A DNA stretch of 64,000 nt from Cinnamomum chago (Eukaryota > Streptophyta > Magnoliopsida > Laurales > Lauraceae). The position numbers and the translations under genes were made by a program. The stretch spans positions 60,421,501 to 60,485,500 of the forward strand of contig CP142458.1 of NCBI GenBank assembly GCA_038049695.1, given 5' to 3'. Below, in pieces: positions 35,523-46,173 of the stretch; within the stretch, counting starts at the first letter, position 1; the number at the start of each line of letters is the position of its first letter. The notes beneath the pieces were generated by a model. It did no database searches and had not been told where the DNA came from. It worked only from the letters and a program-made list of their open reading frames with translations.

Positions 35523-36080
35523 TAAGATGTTGATGCAACTGCCTACATGGATACTGGTGCTAGTGCTCACATCACTAATGATCCAGGTACATTGACAAAC
35601 TTAGTACCCTATTATGGTTCAGACAAAATCATGAAAGGGGACTGATCACATCTAAACATCTCGCACATAGGAGATTGTGAGAAATACAAAAATCTCAAGA
35701 TGAAAGATGTCTCAGTTGTTCCAAATATAAAAAAGAATCTTGTTTCTGTTTCTCAATTAACTAGAGATAATTCTTGTATCTGTGAGTTCACTGATTCAGA
35801 CTTTGTCATTAAATATCAGCAAACCAAGCAGGTCCTAGCAACGGGCAGTAAGAGAGGGAATCTATATGCATTTCACAAGGAAGCTATGATGGATCTTGTT
35901 GCAGTCAACACAGGAAGAGCACTGGAGGAGACACAGCATCATTTGAGAGATAGAACTGCCTCTGAATGTTTGCATATAATTCATAGTGATGTGTGGGGTC
36001 CAGCGCCAATTGAATCTGTTCAAGGAATGAAATACTACATCATATTTGTCGATGATTTTAGAGACCTTAATTCATTCATT
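35523..36080 (+). pseudogene. Copia pol fragment (protease and pre-integrase) inside the MULE
   Basis: The plus strand reads ..YMDTGASAHITND.. (Copia protease active site DTGA), then after a stop (near 35642) a frame with VPNIKKNLVSVSQLT, followed by ..SECLHIIHSDVWGPAP.. and YIIFVDDF, the start of integrase, where it ends abruptly. An approximately 26-bp sequence (AGAGACCTAAACAAATTCAT) occurs just before it (35349) and twice just after it (about 36089 and 36116). The pre-integrase HHCC part is reduced. It is a non-functional insert or captured piece. Confidence 0.75.
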
Positions 36081-36372
36081 CATCAAGAGACCTAAACAAA
36101 TTCATCCATTCACCTAGAGACCTAAACAAATTCATCCATTCACCTAGATTTTTTTAGAGCATCCAAACCATGTATTTTCAAAAGTGCAATATCCACAAGA
36201 TAAAAACAGCTAGAACTCTAATACATCTCCAAATACTCTGTTCACAAAACAAATATTGAAACAGCCAGTATTCTAATAGTTCTGAACCACACCACACATC
36301 AAAACATAAAAAGGATGGTCAGTATGATAATCCAATTAATCCTGGGAGAGAGGGAAGGACCCAACATGAGCA

Positions 36373-39107
36373 TCAATTAATCCTGCGATCAAACATGTAA
36401 TGATCAGTATGATAATAGTAATTTACAGAATCCAATACTATCAGAATAAATTTTTTTAAAATGGACTGATTAATTAGAATGGGAAAATGTATACCTTCTA
36501 ATTGTGTCAATGTCTCGTCCTCAGATGATCTCTCCGATGCCTCATTTTCATTTAATGGCTCAGAGTTGTCATGTGCAATACTAAAAAAAAAAAAAGGCAA
36601 AATTAAACAAAGCTTGTCAATGTATATTAAATTAAAAAAATGCATTGGTAGGAAAAATTCGTACCTCTTGTCAAGCCCAGGGCAATTGCGTCTGTCATGT
36701 GCAACCCCACGCTTGCCACATCCGCGGCAAAGTCGATCTTTCTTCCTGGCTTTTTCCTTAGAGGACTTCAATCTCCTAGGACGACCCTTTGTAATTGCTT
36801 GCTTCGGTGGAAGATATCTCTCTGTAGGGCTTGCTTTTTTCTTTCTTCTCTTTGGATCATCTTCTGCCATCACCGTTTTTTCATTTATCTCGCGAATCCT
36901 TTTTTTAAGGTCTTGTAGAACTGATTTTGCATGCTGATATGCTTCCTTGGACAATGATGCTTCATCAATGATATTTGCAGCATCATATGATAAATCACCG
37001 TGTCGTGCTAGCAATGACCCGTCAAATTCAGAGCATGTACTTTTACCAGAATCATCATCTACCCTCGCATACCTTGTCCATCTTTTCAAAATGTATTGCT
37101 CAGGCAGTGTGTATATTTTTTCTTGTTTCAAAACGCAGATGATGTGTCCACATGGAATGCCTTTGAATTCAAATAGTTGACAAGAACATTTTGCATATTT
37201 TTCATCCTTTTTGAAAATGACGACCCTTTCAATTTCTTTGTTATCTTTGAATGATGAAACATTATATATTCTGTGTTCCATATCATCGTTTACAATCTCA
37301 GCAATGCCGGATGTTATGTACATGAATTGATCTTGGAACTTATAAAACAACTTCTTCGTGTATATTTGTGACATTTGCCTCTCCATTGGCAAGTCCGTCA
37401 TCAATTTTGGCCTTCCATTAGAAGTGTCATGAATTGCCTTCAATTGACGGTACTTTTGAGTTGCAATCCCTTGGTTAAATCGAAACATAAAACCACATAG
37501 ACCATTCTTTTGTGTCACATATTGCTTTACAAAGGCATTAATACTTTCACTCCTTCCGGTTGTTGACATCCCTCCAAAGAAAAGGTGTCTCATATATATA
37601 GGCACCCACATATCACGGATATCGTACATCCCATTTAGCCAATCGTTGTTTGCAACATCCTCTTTTATCAACATCTTCTGCCAACCCGATTCAAATTCCT
37701 CAGTTGTCAAAGAGTTGAATGCGATATTTTTAATTGTTGGGATCAAGTCATTCTTATGTATCGCAACTCCACCTAAATTCTTTTGCAAATTTTCCATGAT
37801 GTGCCACAAACAGTAACGGTGGCTCGTAGTTGGAAGAGCAAACCGAATGGCTTTTGTCATTGCAAGGTCCTGATCTGTCAAGATGGACTTTGGTGGGTCT
37901 CCCGGCATTGCTTCAAGCCATTTATTGAAAACCCAAACAAATGTATCAAAAGTCTCATTTGAGATTAAGCAACATCCAAAAATGATGGACTGATCATGAT
38001 GATTAATTCCAGTGAATACACCAAAAATGAGACCATATCTGTTTGTATTGTACGTTGTATCAAACGAGACAACATCACCGAACTCCTCATATGACTTCTG
38101 GAAATAATAATCAGCCCAAAACACATTTTTTATGTGGTCCTCATCATCTTTCTCAATAGCAAAAAAATTCCTTGGATCTCTCTCCTTCCATTGTCTGAAG
38201 TGTTCGTAAAACATATCACCATCATTGTCCTTTGTTTCCTCATTTTTATCTCTAATATGATTTCGAAAGTCTGTCTCTGTGAAACCCACTTTATCTCTCC
38301 CACCAGCCTGCAACACTAAAATCCCCATTTGTTTATTTGGTCTAATATTAGCAGCCCCATAAGTTTCTATCAATTTTTTTTTTGGGGCGTCAATCCGACG
38401 ATGTGACCGTAGCATGTGGGTCTTTCTAGGGGTACTTAATATATGGGAATGTTCCACAACACTTTTATATACAATCCACTGCCCACTTTTAATTTTTTTT
38501 AACTGAAGACATGCACCACAATTCTCCCGTGTATCTGAGGTCCTTCTTTCACCGCCAATTCTTTCTTTCTTACGACCTTCTTTAGAGCAGACAAACTTTT
38601 TCCTCACTACTTGGTTATTAAGCCTCGTCTCCGAGCTTCGTCTAATGCTAAAACCCGCTTCTTTCGCATAAGTGTTGTAAGCATTGTAAGCATCCTCTAT
38701 ATTTTCAAAAACTTGACCTACTCTTGGTAAGTTCTCTTCATCAACTTGTGGCACAAATGTTTTAATTGGCAAAGATGCGACATTGTCAATCTTTTGTACG
38801 TTTTAAGCACGATATGAGCATCACACCATGACAATACATGCAAAACAAAATTAAAAAGAAAATACGAAAGCAATCAATTGCAAGTTTTAGCAACATATTA
38901 TTTTTCTATGGATAGAGATGTTGAGATGGGAGAGATATAGAGATAGTAACCTACTTGGCTGCTAGCAACTTCACAGGTGATCGGTTGCGATGAGTTTACT
39001 GCTTCAAATGGGGCTGGGAGGTGCGAGGGCATTAGAGACTGCGAATAGATCGGATGCCAAAGTTGCAAATCGATAGGTGGATCATGAGATGAATCTTTGT
39101 CATCCAT
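36373..39107 (-). CDS. FAR1/FHY3-family MULE transposase
   Basis: It cuts and moves the MULE; domesticated relatives are the FHY3/FAR1 light-signalling factors. Exon 1 (39107-38955) supplies the ATG. Intron 38954-38791 joins in phase to the main exon (38790-36665), which has no ATG of its own at its start. A second intron (36664-36581) joins ..CPGLDK to SIAHDNSEP... The last exon either runs to 36373 or splices again near 36495 and stops near 36336. Main-exon domains: FAR1 DNA-binding (residues about 35-125, ending ..VYKSVVEHSH), MULE DDE core with DVVSFDTTY and ILTDQDLAM, SWIM zinc finger (CSCQLFEFKGIPCGHI), basic stretch and CCHC-like knuckle (CRGCGKRGVAHDRRNCP). No internal stop. Confidence 0.9.
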
Positions 39108-40077
39108 TAGGGCAAATATATACTGCATATGAAAATGCCCCTGAATATTAATTCATGAAGAGGAAGCAACAAAGTGGTCACATCACCATGTTTTTGGCAT
39201 GATTTGTGTGTGTGTGTATATATTTGCCTAGTCCCAGTGGTTTGCTTGTTCTATGCCTAGTCCCCTGTATTGAGCTAGCACTAAGTGGGGCAACAAAGTT
39301 CACAATGTGAGGCCCCCTTTTCTTCAGGAGAAACCATTGTGCCAAACTGCCAATACATTCCTCCGTGGATTGTGACGCATGTTCAAAATTTCTATTGGCC
39401 ACTGGATCGGCAGTCATCTACACTAAGTTAAAATATGATATCACCACTTGATATAAAGGTTAGTATCATTTTGATGTGAGGAATATTAAGAACAGTTGCA
39501 AGTCAAAAGGATGTTTCGGTCTAATGCTGTGATGAGAAGTTTGGCCTGTGATGTTGATTTGGATTACGTGTATCAGAAATTAGAGCACAGATGTGTTTGG
39601 GTGGAAAAACCCTTTGCTTGAAGATGATGGTTGCAGGTTTTAAGGGATCAAAGATTTAATTGTCTAAAATCCGGATGAGCATTACATTAATTTGGGTATA
39701 TATATTCAAATTCCAAGTAGGCCAGAGGAGTTTTTAATCCAAGCTGGGTGGTGATTTAAGTACTGATCGCGATGCCTAAAAAATCGAGCACATCAAAGTT
39801 TAAGGGACCATGATAAAAGTTCATATGGATTGATCAACGTGTATAAAACCATGATTATGTTTTTACACCTTAATTAATCAAGGTGCAAAAAAACCATAAA
39901 GGGTGTAAAATAACAGGTTTAGGGTTGATGAAGGTGTAAGGTAAGATGACCATGATGAGGCTTGCTATTATAAACTATTCTAGTTGGCTCAGATTTTTGA
40001 GAATCCACAATTTTTGCTTGGTGCATTGACTGAGAAAAGGAGGGTGCATAAGAAATCGCAAGGGTGACCACTCACCA

Positions 40078-40575
40078 CTGCCATGAAAACCCTCTTTCTT
40101 TGGGATTCTGATGAAGAGAGATGGGAAGAAAGAGTGGATTGGTAGATGATGAGGAGAATAGAAGAAAGGAGAGAGAGACAGAGAGGGTACCTTCTTCGGA
40201 GACAGAGACGAAGCACAGAGCAGCGTGGAGACGAAGCACAGTCGAAAAGGGTCCGATGAGGTCTCTTCGGTGATGGAGCTGCAACTTGGAGATGAGTGAA
40301 ATGGGTGTTTGGAAAAGAGTGAAATGGGCGTTTCTCTTCGGTGATGGAGCTGCAACGATGGAGACGCCCAAATGAGGGGATGGAGAGGAGAAGTTTTCGT
40401 TGGAAGGAGAAGAGGGAAACGAAGAGTGAAATGGAGAGAAATGGCGCCCGTTTTCAGCAATGACAAGTCTTATATATAAAATGTTGGCAGCCGTTGGATC
40501 CACTTTACAGATCCAACGGCTGGCAGAAAACTTCTCATACATTATGTGAGAAGGCTTCTCACCTGAACAAATCCG
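40078..40575 (-). repeat. Right terminal inverted repeat of the MULE
   Basis: It is the reverse complement partner of 31937-32527. It carries the same 13-bp hairpin at 40488-40522 and only one of the two tandem blocks in full, which accounts for part of the length difference. Confidence 0.92.
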
Positions 40576-40584
40576 TTTATATAT
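40576..40584. repeat. 9-bp target site duplication, right of MULE
   Basis: TTTATATAT, identical to 31928-31936. Confidence 0.9.
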
Positions 40585-41040
40585 TATGTACCACACCCAT
40601 ATGTTTGTGTGTCTCTTTACAATTGAGAAGACCAAGTCCGTTGTTGGTTAAGGTTGATCCTGAACCCATAGCTCTATGTCCCGGAGTGATTAAGACAACT
40701 TCAGTCTTTCAATCGAGACTTATTTGTCCATAAGTAATCAGCATGGCAAGACTCGTTAAAATGAAGACACGCAACAGCGATATGCAGGAAAAACTACAAG
40801 ATACTCAAACAACCCATGCAATGATGTGACATGCTACCTTTTGTTTTAGATGTTGGGTGTTCTTTTGTTTTAGTACTTATCTTGCATGTTTGTTTTCTGA
40901 ACTTCTCTTTCCACAATTAAAAAAAGGCCAGAGCCCCAGCCTGAGCCGGCTCTAGTCGGACTATTTTTTTATTTTTATTTTTTTTTCTCTTTAAGGATAA
41001 TTGAATTGCAGAAGGGAGGAAGAGAGACATGGGTTCAAAC
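40585..41040 (+). repeat. Dispersed repeat family, copy D
   Basis: It matches 28541-28900 and the end of copy A at 29010-29056. It begins directly at the MULE target site, so the MULE inserted at or beside its left edge. Confidence 0.75.
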
Positions 41041-42404
41041 GAACCCCCAAATCGGGCTCTAGTCGGACTTTGCTGAGTCCTCGTCTCAACTCGATTTTCC
41101 TCTTCTTCTTCTCAAGAACCCTCTTTCGAATTCTTACTTAATAGAACCTGACCCAACAAGCTCTCTCTCAATATGCACTCTTGATGTTAGTCTCTATCTC
41201 TCCTCCTCCTCTCTCTCACTCATAGATGAACAATTCAATGTGATCACTACGCTGAGTCACAAATCAGAATCTAACTCAACTCGGCTCAAATTGAGGCCAA
41301 TTCCAGTTCCAAGTTCCAATTGGAATTCAACTCGACTCAGGGTGATCGGACAAACTAATTATTTGTGTTGGGCCTATTCATTGATTATTTAAAAATTTTC
41401 TCCTATGTTGGGTGACTAGTCACAAGTGATACATTCATCTTGAAGACATGAGTGTGAAACGAAGTGCCAACACTACTGAACCATGAGGGTGTCCTATTTG
41501 TAAATTATATTAAACATCTTATTCAGGCCAAACATGTCACTACTTTCTCAAAAAGTGACATACAATATTTATGACCCACCTATCTCATTCCTGATCTCGT
41601 AATAAAAAAGACTCAATGTGAATGGATCCAATGTTTTTACCTGTTTTTTTCTAGATACTTGCATTTCATACTTAGAGGACATAGGTAAGGACGTACGCCA
41701 CAATGTGTGTATATAATTATTTTGCTTTTCCTTCCAGGGGTACCGACGTACGGCTTGTAGAAGATATCAGAGTCCAAGCCCCTTTTGGGATCAAAATGAA
41801 TGAACTTTGATCATGGGAGGATTGTATCATGGAAAGGTCTCATTAATATTAATTTTTTCAGCATAAGCACATTAAAGCATAATGGTTTTTTAGGCTACAC
41901 TATTTTTTTGAGGGGTTTTTACGAAAGAATTAGCCTTATAAACCGACTAGACAAATTGAACATTAAAAATATAAATTGATGGATTATGGTGCAGTAAATT
42001 TTTTTGAAAAAATTACCCCCGTGATGATATCATTACCTATGTAATAATATCGTAATCCACCGGACACCCATTTTGCATGTATTCTACCCAACATAATCGA
42101 TGTTCTAGCTTTTCCATCTCCATTTTCAATGAAGTTTCTCTAAATATCAAAGAATAAAATGGTTATTATCAAAAAGAAAAAAAGGGAACCCATGTTTCGG
42201 ATCCTACAAAAATTCTAATGCCTTAAGATATTAGTTATAAATATTTGCTAGATCCCTATTGTGGATCCAAAAGTGGAAAGAGCTTTTTTCCTTTATGATA
42301 CAATTACCAAAATAACTATGACTCTGAACCTGGTCATTGGCCAACCCAATCAACCAATCCGGTAAACATGGAATACAAGAAATAAACCGAACATTTATAT
42401 ATTA
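41041..42404. other. Intergenic AT-rich sequence without recognised features
   Basis: Only short unsupported frames were seen here. No transposon ends, tRNA or conserved protein segment was recognised. Confidence 0.6.
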
Positions 42405-42725
42405 AATAAAAAATTGACCCTCAATTCAATAGTGCCGTCCATTTGGTGGTGTAAGCCGGTGTAAGCCCCTAGGTCCCGAAGGGGTGTCCTGTGTGTGTGA
42501 ACGGTTTAGATGAATCACAAAGTGGGCTTGCTGGAAGTTCTCACCTTAAGGATGCACGTAGACATTTTCCTCATGGCCGGAGTAGTCTACCACACCCATC
42601 CTTTGTGTTTATTTACAATTGAGAAGACCAAGACCAAGACCGGTGTCGGTCAAGATCAACCGTGAACTCTATAGCCCTATTTCAGTGAGTGATCAAGACT
42701 ACCCTTCAAGCCATTCTTCTGCAAG
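42405..42725 (+). repeat. Dispersed repeat family, copy C (partial)
   Basis: It matches the last third of copies A and B (AATTGACC.TCAATTCAATAGT, GGAAGTTCTC.CCTTAAGGATGCAC, ACCACACCCATCC, TTTACAATTGAGAAGACCAAG). It sits about 450 bp upstream of copy B in the same orientation. Confidence 0.75.
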
Positions 42726-43180
42726 TCCGATCACACCTCCGAGTCACCAAGGTCCATCGCTTAGCTTAATTGTCCTTTTCTTTTGTTTGAGGCCATTGTA
42801 TAAACCTTAATTGTCTATATCTTTTGTTAAACTTTTAGCATTATTAATGAAATGTTTTTACTCTAAATTGTTATTTGTACCATCTGTAATTATGTGAACC
42901 TTCGGCTTGTATTTATAGCTGACTGAGAAAATGTTTACACCTCACTGTTGATTGCGGTATGTACGACTACGTTGTATGGTTTCACAGTAAACTTCTGAAT
43001 TTACCTCTAGTCTTATGTATGATCCCCGTGCCTATCAACGGGGGTGTGACATTAGTTGTACTTCACCAGTCAGGAAAACAAAAGAGCTATATTAATTTTT
43101 TTGCATCCATTAGTGTGCCCAGGATAGCGTGAGTGTGGGGCGTGGATGGTGACTGGCATTAGCATTGGCTTTGTCCTCTA

Positions 43181-43860
43181 CTGGACTCCAGTAGGTGTGG
43201 AATTGACTCCTCTTGGTCCGCCAAGTCGGGCTGAAACTTGAATAATGGCCAGTATCGAGTCTTTTATCATTTTATTTGTGGACTCTTTGGATCCAACGAT
43301 GACTCAGAACAGAGAAATCCCAACCTTAGATGCTTTTATTTTAAAATGGATACATACGATCATGTTAACCAAGAAACATATTTCCTTAGATTTACTAAAT
43401 AAAGTAGCTTATGTGACGCTACTTTTAAAATAGTAACTATAGAGTGGGTAATATTCGTGTGCATCTTTACTGTGCAAACCAGTTGCTAGGGCCCACACAT
43501 CATGGGACATATGGGATGGAAAGATACGCTCATGATGGATGTTAATTTGAAAAATGGCGTCAATCTTTATATCTGTAACCCCATGGTCCTTGGCCCACAA
43601 ATTTATCGGTTTTATATTAAAAAAAAATTGACCCACAATTCAATAGTCCAGCCTATTTAGTGGTGCAAGCACCTAGATCCAATGACTATCAAAGTGCGTC
43701 CCATATGTGCGCACCGTTCAAATGAATTGCAAAGCGGGCACACAGGAAGTTCTCGCCTTAAGGATGCACAGAAACATTTCCCCCATAGAGTAGTTTACTT
43801 TACCCATCCCGTGTGTCTCTCTATTTACATTTGAGAAGACCAAGAGCAGTGTCTATTTAC
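43181..43860 (+). repeat. Dispersed repeat family, copy B
   Basis: It is a near full-length relative of copy A without the MITE interruption: it runs from TAGGTGTGGAATTGACT to TTTACATTTGAGAAGACCAAG. It lies about 370 bp upstream of the LRR kinase ATG, so it forms part of that gene's upstream region. Confidence 0.75.
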
Positions 43861-44157
43861 AATTGAGTCCTTTACATCTACCCCACCCCGTAGGCATCTC
43901 TTGGGTCCCTAAAAGAGCTTGAGTGCGTATGAGAAATATATAGCCCGCTCATCGGAGAACATTGGTCTAATATGCTATTTGTAACTGAGTAGTACATATA
44001 TAAGGCTAGCAATCCAAGACCAAATTGCTTAAAAATGACATAATTAAGCTAATGAGATATTTAAGAAAAAAAAAAAAAAAAACCTAAAGACTACAACAAC
44101 CTTCTTGATACAGACGTCCGCTTGAACGATCACTTTCTCTGTTTCCATCTTGTTTGT

Positions 44158-44167
44158 TATATAAATA
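44158..44167 (+). promoter_or_regulatory. TATA box of the LRR receptor kinase
   Basis: TATATAAATA lies 61 bp upstream of the ATG at 44228, a normal distance for a short plant leader. Confidence 0.55.
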
Positions 44168-44822
44168 TACGAGAGTGCATTCTGTTTCTTTATTCGAGCT
44201 CTCCCCCTATCTCTAGACAAAACTAGTATGCAGCTTCCCAACATGATTCTGAGTAGGAGACTCTTTGCGGAGTACTCTCTCTTTCATGTCACTTTTCTAG
44301 TTATTTGCATCAACTTGATGTGCTTTGCAGAAGCTGCCAGTGCCATCCCCTTGAGAAATGAGTCGGATCGGCTCGCTCTGCTCGCTATCAAGGGCCAGAT
44401 ATCTGATGGTCCCAACGGAATCCTGAGCTCTTGGAACCATTCTCTCCATTTCTGTATGTGGGGTGGTGTCACTTGTAGCAGGCGACATCCTCAGCGCGTC
44501 ATAGCATTGAACCTCAGAAGCCAGAACTTGGCAGGCTATTTATCACCTCACATTGGAAACCTCTCCTTTCTCAGGGTTATAGAACTCGCAAACAACAGCT
44601 TCCAAGGCCAAATTCCCCCCGAAATAGTCGGTCTGCGACGACTCCGCTCTCTTCATCTCGCAAACAATTCTTTCAATGGAGAGATTCCAGGCAATTTGTC
44701 CCAGTGTTCAGAACTCGAAAGATTGGGTTTATATGGCAATAAGATTGCTGGTACAATTCCTCCAGAGCTGGGCTCTCTGTCAAATCTCAGGCGGTTGGAT
44801 CTTCACATCAACCATCTCATTG

Positions 44823-44827
44823 GCCGC
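44823..44827. repeat. Target site duplication GCCGC, left of the Gypsy element
   Basis: It is identical to 56636-56640 and directly abuts the TGT start of the left LTR. Confidence 0.93.
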
Positions 44828-45545
44828 TGTAAGTGCAGAAATAATAATACTCACAAGATCAGGATGCCTCTTAGGACTTATTCAATGCATGGAGGAGATA
44901 GCTGCGACGACCTGAGCCTGAAAGAGGAGAAAGACAAAGGTCAGAGGACCCTGGCTCTGGGCAGCGCAGGGCTCTCCGATGCTTAAGTCAGCAATGGATC
45001 GGAGAAGAAGAAGAAGAGGAAGAAGAAAGACTGGGTGTTTTTGTGAGAGTGCTTACCCCTTGCTCCCTTTGGCTCGTGCCTTATATATGGGACAGTCTTG
45101 GGTGAATGCCAGTGGGCTTGGTGATGTGACCTGGGTCACATCAGCCCACAAAGCCATTAATGAAGGTCCATCATAGCCCATACTGCATTTAATGTGGGTC
45201 CGATCAGCCCACAATGCATTTAATGTCAGTCACATTGGGCCTGATCCTGCCCTGATCTGGTGGTGGCTGAAGTCCCATCAGATCCCTTCCTTGGGCTTTG
45301 CCACGATAGGGCCGCGGCTATCAGCTGCAAGCGCAATTCCGCATTGCCGAGCTTGCATTGCCGAGACTGAACGATACGCGCGGCCGAACTGAATTCTGTT
45401 TGGCCGAGACCAGCACGTAGTGCCGAGACCGAAGTAGATCGGATCGTAGCCGAGATCAAGGGACGTGGTCCCCTAAACAGTAGCTAACCGAGCACACCCT
45501 AGCCGAGACCAAGAGAAACTAGTTCACGGAATGGGCCCCCACACA
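44828..45545 (-). repeat. 3' LTR of the Gypsy element (718 bp)
   Basis: On the plus strand it runs TGTAAGTGCAG.. to ..GGGCCCCCACACA. It is the same length as 55918-56635 and differs at one base by direct reading. Short frames inside are not genes. Confidence 0.95.
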
Positions 45546-45556
45546 ATAGCCCCTCA
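45546..45556 (-). other. Polypurine tract of the Gypsy element
   Basis: The minus strand reads TGAGGGGCTAT immediately before the LTR start TGTGTGGGGG, the expected place for the plus-strand primer. Confidence 0.6.
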
Positions 45557-46173
45557 GTTCTTGACCTCTAGGGCTCTCTCGGGCACTAAGGTTAAGAGCT
45601 GGACCGATCCCCCGCACTAGGGTTGAGAACTGAACCGATCTCCCGAGACGGACAGTGCTCGCCTTCCATCTGATTTTGTTTAAGGGTTCTGACTTATTCG
45701 GCGCCGGACGCCGCCGTTGCTTCGTCTGCCAGAGATAATAAAGGGGGTAATAAATGCGGGGGCTATGATTAGCATGGGAAGGCGAACCATCACTGCCACA
45801 GCGCCACGCGTTATTGCCCGGTAGGCTATCTTGCCTTTTCGAGGGGGGATGCGACGCAAGCCGAGGCGACATCTCACGCGTGTCCTGCTTCGAATTCCGG
45901 AATGGCGCCCATTCCTCCCCTTTATATTCATTTTCGTCTTCTCCCTTTGCCATTTTCGCTCTCAATTCCTCTGCTCTCTGCCTGGACTTCTGTTTCCTGC
46001 TAGAACTAGTGCCACCGGACTAGGACCAGACCTCGTACTGTTTCCCAACAGTAGTCGCCCACATCCGTCAGTCGGAGTCTGACTTTGCCCCGTCAAACCA
46101 GTGAGTTTTCTTCCGCTCCCTCCTCCTTCATTTACATTCCAGACCTAGCCCCTAGGGTTTCTTAGATCCGGAA

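Larger units (their letters stand above)
31937..40575 (-). mobile_element. Complete Mutator-like element (MULE), FAR1-type, with extra genes
   Basis: This is an 8639-bp element with long inverted ends (31937-32527 and 40078-40575) and identical 9-bp flanks. Both ends start CGGATTTGTTCAGGTGAGAAG. Inside are a FAR1-family transposase on the minus strand (39107-36373), and on the plus strand a GRF zinc-finger gene (33697-34059), an arabinogalactan-peptide-like gene (34381-34572) and a broken Copia fragment (about 35520-36080). The open transposase, near-identical outer ends and perfect target duplication suggest recent movement. 39108-40077 and 34573-35035 hold no gene I can support. Confidence 0.93.

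Noticed and set aside
42726-42860. A possible LINE 3' end (T-rich, AATGAAATG motif)
   Set aside because: Too short and without readable reverse transcriptase residues.
45226-45459. Short frames inside the LTRs of the Gypsy element (also 56316-56549)
   Set aside because: They lie in LTR sequence, duplicated by the LTR pair, with no domain or expected function.
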